This document shows, one piece after another, positions 33,179 through 40,500 of a stretch of DNA of 51,011 bases; positions within the stretch are counted from its first letter, which is position 1; each line of letters begins with the position of its first letter. Source of the DNA: Solirubrobacterales bacterium (GTDB lineage: Bacteria; Actinomycetota; Thermoleophilia; Solirubrobacterales; Solirubrobacteraceae); the NCBI GenBank assembly GCA_027451345.1, contig DAIDJO010000051.1:1-51011 (forward strand). The letters run 5' to 3'. A program made the translations under genes and the position numbers. Below the pieces are notes generated by a model, which was not told where the DNA came from, searched no databases, and was given only the letters and a program-made list of their open reading frames with translations.

Positions 33179-34102
33179 ATGGCGCGCGAACCGGTGATCG
33201 CACTCTTCGGCCCGACCGCGGTCGGCAAGACGGACGTGGCCGTCGCGCTCGCTCGATCGCTCCGCGCGCTCGGGGAGGACCCGGTCGCCGTGTCGGCGGA
33301 CGCCCTCCAGGTGTACGCGGGTCTCGAGATCCTCACCGGGGCGGCGGGGGCCGCGCAGCGGGCCGAGCTCGAGCATCGCATGATCTCGTTCCTGCCCCTC
33401 GACGCCCAGTTCAGCGTCGGTCAGTACGCGCGGCTGGCCCACAGCGAGATCGACGCACTGCTCGCGGCGGGCCGCCGTCCGATCGTCGTGGGCGGGACCG
33501 GGCTCTACCTGCGTGCCGCGCTCGCCGACCTCTCGCTGAGGCCACCTCCCGCCGAGGGGGTCCGGGAGCGGTGGGCGCGCGCCCTGGCCGACCTCGGCCC
33601 GGAGGCGCTGCACGCCGAACTCGCCGCCCGCGCCCCGTGGGCGGCGGCCGAGATCGCGCCGCGGGACAGCCATCGCATCCTGCGCGCGCTCGAGCTCCAC
33701 GAGGCCGGGGAGCTCGAGCCGGTCCGCGGCGACTCCGAGCTGTGGATCGAGACGACCCGCCACCCGACGCTCCTCGTCGGCCTCACGGCGGACCGGGACA
33801 CGCTCTACGCGCAGATCGAAGAACGCGTCGAGGCGATGCTCGCCGCGGGCGCGCGCGAGGAGGTCCAGCGCGCGAGCCGCGCGGGCGCGAGCGCCACCGC
33901 CCGCAAGGCGCTCGGGTTCGAGGAGCTGCTCGCCGGCGACGTCGAGGCGATGAAGCGGCGCACCCGCAACTACGCCCGCCGCCAGCTCACCTGGATGCGC
34001 AAGCTCCCGGGCGTACTGACGCTCGACGCGACGGGGCGGCCGGCGCAGGAGCTCGCGGACGAGATCGTGCGGGCCTGGGATCCACTAGCCTGCGCCCCGT
34101 GA
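33179..34102 (+). CDS. miaA: tRNA dimethylallyltransferase
   Basis: Transfers dimethylallyl from DMAPP to N6 of A37 in tRNAs, giving the MiaB substrate. The P-loop GPTAVGKT is at residues 11-18, then SADALQVYAGLEI (equivalent to the family's SADSMQVYRGLDI), VVGGTGLYLRAAL, and the C-terminal RNYARRQLTWMR. Length 307 is normal. It overlaps dapF by 4 nt (GTGA). The combination miaA-dapF-hflX in this order is also known from mycobacteria. Confidence 0.96.
   Translation: MAREPVIALFGPTAVGKTDVAVALARSLRALGEDPVAVSADALQVYAGLEILTGAAGAAQRAELEHRMISFLPLDAQFSVGQYARLAHSEIDALLAAGRRPIVVGGTGLYLRAALADLSLRPPPAEGVRERWARALADLGPEALHAELAARAPWAAAEIAPRDSHRILRALELHEAGELEPVRGDSELWIETTRHPTLLVGLTADRDTLYAQIEERVEAMLAAGAREEVQRASRAGASATARKALGFEELLAGDVEAMKRRTRNYARRQLTWMRKLPGVLTLDATGRPAQELADEIVRAWDPLACAP
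34086..34091 (+). promoter_or_regulatory. -10-like TAGCCT before dapF
   Basis: TAGCCT in the last codons of miaA ends 7 nt before the dapF GTG. It is the same hexamer as before ribF, rpsO and the rodZ-like gene. Could provide a leaderless dapF transcript. Confidence 0.35.
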
Positions 34103-34950
34103 ACTTCGAGAAGTGGCAGGCGCTCGGCAATGACTACGTGATCCTCGACGCCCGCGCGCTCGAGTTCGAGCTGACGCCCGCGCGGGTTCGCGCCCTCTGC
34201 GCCGCGCACACCGGCCTCGCCAGCGACGGCGTGCTGCTGCTCTCGCCCCCGGCCGGCCCGGGCTTCGTCGCCGACCTGCGGATCTTCAACCCCGACGGCT
34301 CGGAGGCCGAGCTGTCCGGCAACGGGGCGCGCGAGGCGATCCTGTTCCTGCGCCGCAGCGGCTGGACCGAGCACGACACGTTCTCGATCAGCACCCTCGC
34401 GGGCGAGATCCGCGCCACGATCACCTCGCCGACCACGTGCACCGTCGACATGGGCCGGGCCCGCACGAGCAGCGCGGACGACCCGAGCGGTACCCCGGAC
34501 GGTCGAGGCGAGCTCACCGCCGACGGACGCGCCTGGGTGTACCAGCACGTCCAGATCGGCAACCCGCAGTGCTCGATCGAGGTGGAGAGCGAGGAGACGC
34601 TCGAGCAGCTCGACCTCCCCGCGATCGGCCCGGGTCTCGAGCGCCACGAGCGCTTCCCGCACCGCACCAACGTCTCGTGGTACACGGTGCTCGGCCCGCA
34701 CCGGATCCGCGCCCGCATCTTCGAGCGCGGCGTGGGGGAGACGTCGGCCAGCGGCACCGGCGCGATCGGGGCGGCGGTCGCCCACGTCCTGCGTGGCGGC
34801 GATTCGCCGGTGACCGTCGTGCTCGACGGCGGGGAACTGCAGGTGGAGGTCGGAGACGACCTCCACATCAACCTGACCGGATGGGCGGTTCCCGTGATGC
34901 GTGGGACGATCGCCGAGGAACTCGTGGAGGTGCTGCGTGCGGCCGAGTAG
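34099..34950 (+). CDS. dapF: Diaminopimelate epimerase homologue with both catalytic Cys replaced by Ser
   Basis: Homologue of the enzyme that interconverts LL- and meso-diaminopimelate. Fold and order match DapF throughout: WQALGNDYVILDA, IFNPDGSEAELSGNGARE, IGNPQCSIEVE, RTNVSW, IFERGVGETSASGTGAIGAA. In E. coli the acid/base pair is C73 (QCGNGARC) and C217 (ACGSGAC). Here those positions are S73 (codon TCC, 34315-34317) and S218 (codon AGC, 34750-34752), and the arginine-following cysteine is glutamate. Asn, Glu and Arg substrate residues remain. It may be an epimerase with altered chemistry, a weak enzyme, or a protein of changed function. It overlaps miaA by 4 nt and the aminotransferase gene by 14 nt. 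Confidence 0.9.
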   Translation: MNFEKWQALGNDYVILDARALEFELTPARVRALCAAHTGLASDGVLLLSPPAGPGFVADLRIFNPDGSEAELSGNGAREAILFLRRSGWTEHDTFSISTLAGEIRATITSPTTCTVDMGRARTSSADDPSGTPDGRGELTADGRAWVYQHVQIGNPQCSIEVESEETLEQLDLPAIGPGLERHERFPHRTNVSWYTVLGPHRIRARIFERGVGETSASGTGAIGAAVAHVLRGGDSPVTVVLDGGELQVEVGDDLHINLTGWAVPVMRGTIAEELVEVLRAAE

Positions 34951-36097
34951 CCGTCTGGAGAAGATTCCCCCGTACCTGTTCGCCGAGCTCGAACGCAAGA
35001 TCGCGGAGAAGCGGGCGGCGGGCATCGACGTGATCAGCCTCGGGATCGGCGACCCCGACACGCCCACCTACCCGGCGATCGTCGCCGCGGGCCAGGCAGC
35101 GGTCGCCGACCCGGCCACCCATCAGTACCCGAGCAACCGGGGGCGCCAGGACTTCCGGGAGGCCGTCGCGGCGTTTTACGAGCGGCGCTTCGGGGTGGTG
35201 CTCGACCCCGAGACGGAGGTGATGCCGGCGATCGGCGCCAAGGAGTGCATCTTCAACCTCAATCTGGCCTTCCTCGATCCCGGTGACGTCGCGCTCGCCA
35301 GCGACCCCGGCTACCCCGTCTACACGGGTGGCCCGTTGCTCGTCGGGGCCGAGCCGGTGCTGATGCCGCTCGAACCGGAGCTCGGCTTCGCGCCGGACCT
35401 CGACCGGCTCACCCCGGAGGTGCTCGAGCGGGCACGGCTGATGTTCTTCAACTACCCGAACAACCCGACCGGCGCAGTCGTCCCCGACGGGTTCTTCGAG
35501 CGAGTGGTCGAGCTCGCGCAGGGCAACGATCTGCTCGCCGTGCACGACAACGCCTACAGCGAGACGACCTACGACGGCTACGTCGCCCCGTCGTTCCTGG
35601 CCACCCCCGGGGCCAAGGAGGTCGGCGTCGAGGTGTTCTCCTGGTCGAAGGGCTACAACATGACGGGCTGGCGCTGCGCGGCGATCGTCGGCAACGCCGA
35701 CGCGATCGCGCAGTTCTGGCGGCTGAAGTCGAACATCGACTCCGGTCTCTTCGAGGCGGTGCAGCTCGCCGGGATCGCGGCGCTGCGACCGGAGGTCGAC
35801 GCCGACGTCCGGGCGATGAACGCCGTCTACGCGCGCCGGCGCGACCTGGTCTGCGACGCCCTGGCGCAGGCCGGCGTCAACGTGACGAAACCGAAGGGCA
35901 CGATCTACATCTGGGCCCCGATTCCGGATGGGTTCGCGAACTCGGCGGCGTACTGCGAGCACGTGCTCGAGCAGGCGGCCGTGGTCATCTCGCCCGGCGG
36001 CGCGTACGGGCGCAGCGGGGAGGGCTTCTTCCGGATCTCGCTCACCACCCCCGACGATCGCCTGATCGAGGCGGTCGAGCGCCTCCGCTCCCTCTAG
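34937..36097 (+). CDS. dapL: PLP-dependent aminotransferase, probable LL-diaminopimelate aminotransferase
   Basis: Fold-type I class I/II aminotransferase. The N-terminus RLEKIPPYLFAELERKIAEKR and VISLGIGDPDTPTYPAIV, the cofactor lysine in VFSWSKGYNMTGWRCA, FFNYPNNPTGAV, and the C-terminal arginine in GFFRISLTT are typical. The PPYLF plus IGDPD start is seen in LL-DAP aminotransferases, which make LL-DAP directly from tetrahydrodipicolinate. Its 14-nt overlap with dapF and the presence of dapA and dapB support that role. A general aspartate-type aminotransferase cannot be excluded. I start at the GTG at 34937 (MRPSSRLEKIP). No dapC, dapD or dapE is seen in the window. Confidence 0.8.
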   Translation: MRPSSRLEKIPPYLFAELERKIAEKRAAGIDVISLGIGDPDTPTYPAIVAAGQAAVADPATHQYPSNRGRQDFREAVAAFYERRFGVVLDPETEVMPAIGAKECIFNLNLAFLDPGDVALASDPGYPVYTGGPLLVGAEPVLMPLEPELGFAPDLDRLTPEVLERARLMFFNYPNNPTGAVVPDGFFERVVELAQGNDLLAVHDNAYSETTYDGYVAPSFLATPGAKEVGVEVFSWSKGYNMTGWRCAAIVGNADAIAQFWRLKSNIDSGLFEAVQLAGIAALRPEVDADVRAMNAVYARRRDLVCDALAQAGVNVTKPKGTIYIWAPIPDGFANSAAYCEHVLEQAAVVISPGGAYGRSGEGFFRISLTTPDDRLIEAVERLRSL

Positions 36098-36113
36098 CCC
36101 GCCCCTCGGGCCA

Positions 36114-36127
36114 CGGGATCGATCCCG
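36114..36127. promoter_or_regulatory. 14-bp perfect palindrome upstream of hflX
   Basis: CGGGATCGATCCCG is a perfect palindrome that begins 17 nt after the aminotransferase stop and ends 10 bp before the -10-like TACTGT of hflX, thus covering the expected -35 region. It could be an operator or a terminator stem. Confidence 0.45.
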
Positions 36128-36137
36128 CGGCGCGTTG

Positions 36138-36143
36138 TACTGT
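36138..36143 (+). promoter_or_regulatory. -10-like TACTGT before hflX
   Basis: TACTGT ends 8 nt before the hflX GTG with no ribosome site in between; leaderless pattern. Confidence 0.45.
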
Positions 36144-36151
36144 CGAGGACA

Positions 36152-37438
36152 GTGCCGACACCACCCACCACACCGCGACAGGGACGCGCCAGGCAGCGTG
36201 CCTACATGATCGCGGCCACGCCTCAGGGCGGGGTCGAGCAGCTCGACGAGCTGCGGGAGCTGCTGCGCACCGCCGGGGTGGCCACCGTCGGCGCCGACGT
36301 CCAGCACCGCGACCAGCCCCACCCCAACACGTACCTGGGGCCGGGGAAGCTCGCGGAGCTGAAGGAGGAGCTGGGCCGCGCCGACGCGAACGTCGTGGCC
36401 TGCGACGACGAGCTCACCCCGCGCCAGGAGCGCAACCTCGAGGAGGCGCTCGGTGTGCCGGTGGTCGACCGCACCGCCGTGATCCTCGACATCTTCGCGG
36501 CCCACGCGCACACGGCCGAGGGAAAGCTCCAGGTCGAGCTCGCACAGCTGCAGTACAACCTCGCCCGCATGCGCGGGCTGTGGACCCACCTCGAGCGTCT
36601 CGGCGGCGGAGTCGGGACGAGGGGCCCGGGCGAAACGCAGATCGAGACCGACCGCCGCCTGGCCCGTGACCGAATCGCCGCGCTCAAGCGCAAGCTCGGG
36701 CACGTTCGCTCCAACCGGATGGTGATGCGCGCCGAACGCGAACGGGCGCACTTCCCGCAGGTCGCCCTGGCCGGCTACACGAACGCCGGCAAATCGACGT
36801 TGCTGAACGCCCTCACCGGGGCGGAGGTCGGGGTGCGCGACCGCCTCTTCCACACGCTCGATCCGACGACCCGTGTCCTGCGGGCGGGCGGACGCGATTA
36901 CCTGCTCACCGACACCGTCGGGTTCATCCGCAAGCTGCCCCATCAGCTCGTGGAGGCCTTCGGCGCCACGCTCGAGGAGACGCGGCTGGCCGATCTCATC
37001 CTCCACGTCGTCGACGGATCGGCCGAGGAGGAGGACCGCGGAGAGATGATCCGCGCGGTGGACGACGTCCTCGCGGAGATCGGCGCCGGCGAGGTCCCGC
37101 GGATGCTCGTGCTCGCCAAGATCGACCGGGTGGACGAGGAGGGGCGGACCGAGTTGCGCAACCGTCATCCCGGCGCGATCCTCCTCTCCGCGCTCACCGG
37201 CGAGGGCCTGCCCGAGCTGACCGAGGCGATCGAACAGGAATTCGCGCGCCGCCTGCGCACGGTCGACCTGCTCATTCCCTTCAGCGAGGGCGCGCGCCTG
37301 GCCGAGCTGCACGAGATCGCGGGGGACCTCGTGCGTGAGGACACGCCCGAGGGGGTTCGCGTCACCGCGCGGCTGCCGGCGCCCGTGGCGGAGCGCTTCG
37401 CACGGTTCGCGGCCGCCACCCCGGCGCCGGTCGCGTGA
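36152..37438 (+). CDS. hflX: Ribosome-associated GTPase HflX
   Basis: Splits stalled or hibernating 70S ribosomes, often under heat or antibiotic stress. The N-terminal HflX domain (ADVQHRDQPHPNTYLGPGKLAEL, RTAVILDIFAAHAHTAEGKLQVELAQL, GPGETQIETDRR) is followed by the G domain: G1 GYTNAGKST at residues 208-216, G3 DTVGF, G4 in LVLAKIDRVD and G5 LLSALTGEG. Length 428 is normal. The start is a GTG preceded by TACTGT. It overlaps dut (GTGA). The hflX position after miaA-dapF is conserved in actinobacteria. Confidence 0.96.
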   Translation: MPTPPTTPRQGRARQRAYMIAATPQGGVEQLDELRELLRTAGVATVGADVQHRDQPHPNTYLGPGKLAELKEELGRADANVVACDDELTPRQERNLEEALGVPVVDRTAVILDIFAAHAHTAEGKLQVELAQLQYNLARMRGLWTHLERLGGGVGTRGPGETQIETDRRLARDRIAALKRKLGHVRSNRMVMRAERERAHFPQVALAGYTNAGKSTLLNALTGAEVGVRDRLFHTLDPTTRVLRAGGRDYLLTDTVGFIRKLPHQLVEAFGATLEETRLADLILHVVDGSAEEEDRGEMIRAVDDVLAEIGAGEVPRMLVLAKIDRVDEEGRTELRNRHPGAILLSALTGEGLPELTEAIEQEFARRLRTVDLLIPFSEGARLAELHEIAGDLVREDTPEGVRVTARLPAPVAERFARFAAATPAPVA

Positions 37439-37911
37439 GTGGCGCGGACCGGACGCCGCTGCGGGTCCTGCGGCTCGACCCGCGCGCCCGCCTGCCCACC
37501 CGCGCCCATGCGCACGACGCCGGGCTGGATCTTCACGCGCTCGAGGACGTCACGCTCGAACCCGGCGCCCGCGCGAGCGTCGGTACCGGCCTGGCCCTCG
37601 AGATCCCCGAGGGACATGCCGGACTGGTGCTCCCGCGCTCCGGGCTCGCCGCTCGCCACGGGATCGCCCTCGTCAACGCGCCCGGGCTGATCGACGCCGG
37701 CTACCGGGGCGAGCTGCGCGTGCTGCTGCTCAACACCGACCGGCGGGAGCCCTGCACGCTGCGCGCGGGCGACCGGATCGCCCAGCTCGTCCTCATCGCG
37801 GTGCACGCGCCGGCCGTGCTCGAGGTCGCGGAGCTCACCGACAGCGAGCGTGGGACCGGCGGTTTCGGCTCAAGCGGCGGTTTCGGCGCCGGCGGCGGTT
37901 CCGGCGCCTGA
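37435..37911 (+). CDS. dut: dUTP diphosphatase
   Basis: Hydrolyses dUTP to dUMP, keeping uracil out of DNA. The five trimeric dUTPase motifs are in order: AHDAGLDLHA, PRSGLAARHG, GLIDAGYRGELRV (catalytic Asp), GDRIAQLVL and RGTGGFGSSG. The C-terminal arm after motif 5 is extended by a Gly/Phe/Ser-rich stretch (GGFGAGGGSGA) coded by a short internal DNA repeat. Length 158. The GTG start overlaps hflX. It converges on the osmolyte-binding protein gene with 27 bp between stop codons. Confidence 0.95.
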   Translation: MSGADRTPLRVLRLDPRARLPTRAHAHDAGLDLHALEDVTLEPGARASVGTGLALEIPEGHAGLVLPRSGLAARHGIALVNAPGLIDAGYRGELRVLLLNTDRREPCTLRAGDRIAQLVLIAVHAPAVLEVAELTDSERGTGGFGSSGGFGAGGGSGA

Positions 37912-37938
37912 CACCCCGGGCGGACCCCTCGGGCCGTC

Positions 37939-39042
37939 TCAGCGCGCGGTGGTGGTGGAGGAGGAGGTCGTGGGGGTGGGCGGCACCGGCGCGTAGCGCG
38001 ACGGTGGCAGGATGCCGTTGCCCTCCAGGAACTGCTGGGCGATGGCCGTCGGGCTGTGCCCGCCGAGCTCGATCTCGGCGTCGAGGCCGCGCATCGCCCG
38101 CAGCGTGAGGAGGGCATCGACGCGCTCGATCGCCTGCCGGAACGGCCGGCCCTCCACCCGCAGCACGTGGGGCGTCGTCACCGGGACGACGTTGCCGTGC
38201 CCGAAGACCCGCCGGGGATCCTGCAGCGCGACGTAGGCCGGCCCGCTCAGCTGCGGGTCGGTCGTCGCACAGTACGCGGCCTGGACATTGCTCGTGCGAA
38301 GCCACCAGTACTGGAAGCCGACGGCGATCGGCTGCACGTAGTCCGGGGTGAGGTGGTACACGCGCCGCAGCGCCGGCAGGCCGTCCGGCGCGCTCTGAAA
38401 CTCGATCGGTGCGCCGAAGATGATCGGCCCGCCGCGGCCGAGCTGGGTGAGCGAGTGGACGTGGTTGGCCCGCGCGTACTGCGTGAGGACCGCGACGCAC
38501 TTCGTGTCGCTGAACGGCGTGGGCGGGAGCAGGACGAAGCCGTGACGACGCGCATAGGCGCTGCCGGCGGCAAAGGCGGCCCGCAGGGTCTGAAAGCGGC
38601 GGTGCAGGTGTGCGACCTGGCTGTTCCACTCGCCGAGATACTCGGGATAGATGTCGAGGGTGCCGGAGCGCAACCCGGCGAGCCGCTGCCCGACGACGGT
38701 GTCGTTGCGGCTGAGCTGCACCGTGTAGCCGAGCCGGGCGAGGGCGAGCTGATACAGCTGGCCGATGACGAACTGCTCCGGCGTGTTCATGTCGCCCAGC
38801 AACACGGTCGGCCGGCCGGTCCCGGGGAGGCTCGAGGCAGGAACGGTCGGCGGCTGCACCGCCGTCACGACGGGTTCGGGCACCGTGGCCACGGTCGTGG
38901 GCGTCTGAGCCGTCGTGGCCGTGGTACCCCGGGTGCCCGCCGCGTGGCCGGGGGAGGCGGCGCCGACGCCGAGGCCGGCGAGCAGCCCGGCGGCGAGGAC
39001 GAGGAGCGCCGCCAGCCGCGCCGAGATCGGGTGCGCGCTCAT
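37939..39042 (-). CDS. Secreted glycine betaine/osmoprotectant-binding protein (OpuAC/ProX-like)
   Basis: Periplasmic-binding-protein fold of the OpuAC family (VLLGDMNTPEQFVIGQLYQLAL, LRSGTLDIYPEYLGEW, GNGILPPSRYAPVPP). An N-terminal hydrophobic signal (about residues 9-33) ends near GHAAGT without a lipobox cysteine, so the protein may be secreted rather than a lipoprotein. A Thr/Pro/Val-rich linker (33-67) and a Ser/Thr C-terminus flank the binding domain. No ABC permease or ATPase gene is adjacent. The ATG at 39042 overlaps the gatD stop by 4 nt, so it is the last gene of the murT-gatD unit. Ligand is unknown. Confidence 0.8.
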   Translation of the reverse strand: MSAHPISARLAALLVLAAGLLAGLGVGAASPGHAAGTRGTTATTAQTPTTVATVPEPVVTAVQPPTVPASSLPGTGRPTVLLGDMNTPEQFVIGQLYQLALARLGYTVQLSRNDTVVGQRLAGLRSGTLDIYPEYLGEWNSQVAHLHRRFQTLRAAFAAGSAYARRHGFVLLPPTPFSDTKCVAVLTQYARANHVHSLTQLGRGGPIIFGAPIEFQSAPDGLPALRRVYHLTPDYVQPIAVGFQYWWLRTSNVQAAYCATTDPQLSGPAYVALQDPRRVFGHGNVVPVTTPHVLRVEGRPFRQAIERVDALLTLRAMRGLDAEIELGGHSPTAIAQQFLEGNGILPPSRYAPVPPTPTTSSSTTTAR

Positions 39043-39776
39043 AGTCCGGCCGCCCGGCACGCCTCGTCGTGGGCCCGCCGCTCCAGGTCGTCGTCGAGCG
39101 GCGCGAGCGCGGCCCCGTCCCCGAGCGCCGTGGTGATCAGCCAGTCGGCCAACCACGCGTTCTTGGGCAGGAGCGGGCCGTGCATGTAGGTTCCGATCAC
39201 CGTGCCCGCACGGGCGCCCTCGCGTCCGTCAGCGCCGTTGTTGCCGTGCCCGCGCAGGACGCGGCCGAGCGGCTCGGCGCGCTCGCCGAGCCGCGTGCGC
39301 CCGGCATGGTTCTCGAATCCGGCGAGAATCGCTCCGGCGGCACCGGGCAGGTCGACCTCGATCGCGATGTTGCCGATCAGGCGCGGACCCTCCACCCGCT
39401 CGGTCCGAACGTCGAGCAGCCCGACGCCGGGCAGCTCCTCGTCCGCGAGCTGGTAGGCGTGCCCGAGCAGCTGGTAGCCGCCGCACACGCCGAGCACGAC
39501 GGCACCCCGCGCCGCGGCGGCGGCGAGCGCCTCCCGCTTCTCGTCGTGGAGGTCGGCGGCACAGCGTTCCTGATCGCGATCCTGGCCGCCGCCGATGTAG
39601 TACAGGTCCGCCGCGTCGCCGTCGAGCGGATCGCCGAGCCCGGCACTGCTCAGCTCGAAGCCCAGGCCGCGCCACTCGCAGCGGCGCCGGAGCATCAGCA
39701 GGTTCCCGCGGTCCGCGTAGATGTTCATGAGATCCGGGTAGAGCGCGCAGACTCGCAGCGTGGAGGCCTCAGGCAC
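39039..39776 (-). CDS. gatD: Lipid II isoglutaminyl synthase, glutaminase subunit GatD
   Basis: Supplies ammonia to MurT for amidation of the alpha-carboxyl of D-glutamate in the lipid II stem peptide. The N-terminal YPDLMNIYADRGNLLMLRRRC is a strong GatD/CobB-like mark. The nucleophile is C98 in VLGVCGGYQLLG and the catalytic histidine is H199 in GTYMHGPLLPKN. Length 245 is standard. Its 5' end overlaps the methyltransferase gene by 8 nt and its 3' end overlaps the osmolyte-binding protein gene by 4 nt. Confidence 0.95.
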   Translation of the reverse strand: MPEASTLRVCALYPDLMNIYADRGNLLMLRRRCEWRGLGFELSSAGLGDPLDGDAADLYYIGGGQDRDQERCAADLHDEKREALAAAAARGAVVLGVCGGYQLLGHAYQLADEELPGVGLLDVRTERVEGPRLIGNIAIEVDLPGAAGAILAGFENHAGRTRLGERAEPLGRVLRGHGNNGADGREGARAGTVIGTYMHGPLLPKNAWLADWLITTALGDGAALAPLDDDLERRAHDEACRAAGL

Positions 39777-40500
39777 CGAGGATCACCACCTCGCTGCCGA
39801 TGTGCTCGGAGGTCGCGGGGACACGTCGCCGCGAGCGCAGGACCAGACCGGCCTCGCCCGCCGTCGCCCCGAGTGCCTGCGCGCTGAGGATGTCGAGCGT
39901 GATCCGGTCCTCCTCGCTGCTGCGGGCACCGTCGCGCTCGACGATCTCCCGGCGCCGCTCGAGCACAAAGCCATCGTCGATTCGCCGCACCGCGGTCGGT
40001 TGACTGAAGTACGCCCGCCCGTCGATCTCGGCGATGTCGGGCAGCGGCTGGAGGTCTCCGTCCCGGTATTCGAACTCCTCAAAGTCCTCGGCCGCGGCCA
40101 GGGCGACCGCGATGGCCCCGCCGTCGCCGAGGTGCGCGCGGGCCCGGCGCAGGAAGGCGAGGTGACCGTCTCGGCCGCCGAGCAGCTGGATCGTCTGCAT
40201 CGGCACGATGATCAGCGGGAAGACGGTCTCGGGCACCGTGAACGAGCGCGCGTCGGCGCAGACCGTGCGGACCGGCAGGCCCGCCGCGCGGGACTCGAGC
40301 GCATCGAGCAACTCGCGGTCGCGGTCGAGCGCCACCACCCGGTGGCCGGCCCGCGCGAGCGCGACGCTCACCCGGCCGGTGCCGCTGCCGACGTCGAGCA
40401 CCGGCCCGGGTCCGGCGAGCTCCGCGGCGAGCGCCAGCCAGAGGGCGAGGTCCTCCCGGTAGCGGCCGCACTCGATGTCATGCCACACCACGCGGCTCAT
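39769..40500 (-). CDS. Class I SAM-dependent methyltransferase between murT and gatD
   Basis: Rossmann-type methyltransferase: motif I VLDVGSGTGRVSVALA, motif II VVALDRD, VRTVCADARSF, then a substrate region LLGGRDGHLAFLRRARAHLGDGG. The C-terminal half is mostly beta (GFVLERRREIVERDG ... ITLDIL ... EVVILGA), as in small-molecule methyltransferases. The ATG at 40500 overlaps the murT stop (ATGA) and its stop overlaps gatD by 8 nt, so it is translationally coupled to both subunits of the lipid II amidating complex. No function is known to me for a methyltransferase in this position; modification of a wall precursor or of the complex is inference only. Confidence 0.82.
   Translation of the reverse strand: MSRVVWHDIECGRYREDLALWLALAAELAGPGPVLDVGSGTGRVSVALARAGHRVVALDRDRELLDALESRAAGLPVRTVCADARSFTVPETVFPLIIVPMQTIQLLGGRDGHLAFLRRARAHLGDGGAIAVALAAAEDFEEFEYRDGDLQPLPDIAEIDGRAYFSQPTAVRRIDDGFVLERRREIVERDGARSSEEDRITLDILSAQALGATAGEAGLVLRSRRRVPATSEHIGSEVVILGA

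Noticed and set aside
33571..34098. Open frame continuous with dapF reaching back into miaA
   Set aside because: miaA occupies this stretch in another frame with intact motifs; dapF homology begins exactly at the GTG at 34099.
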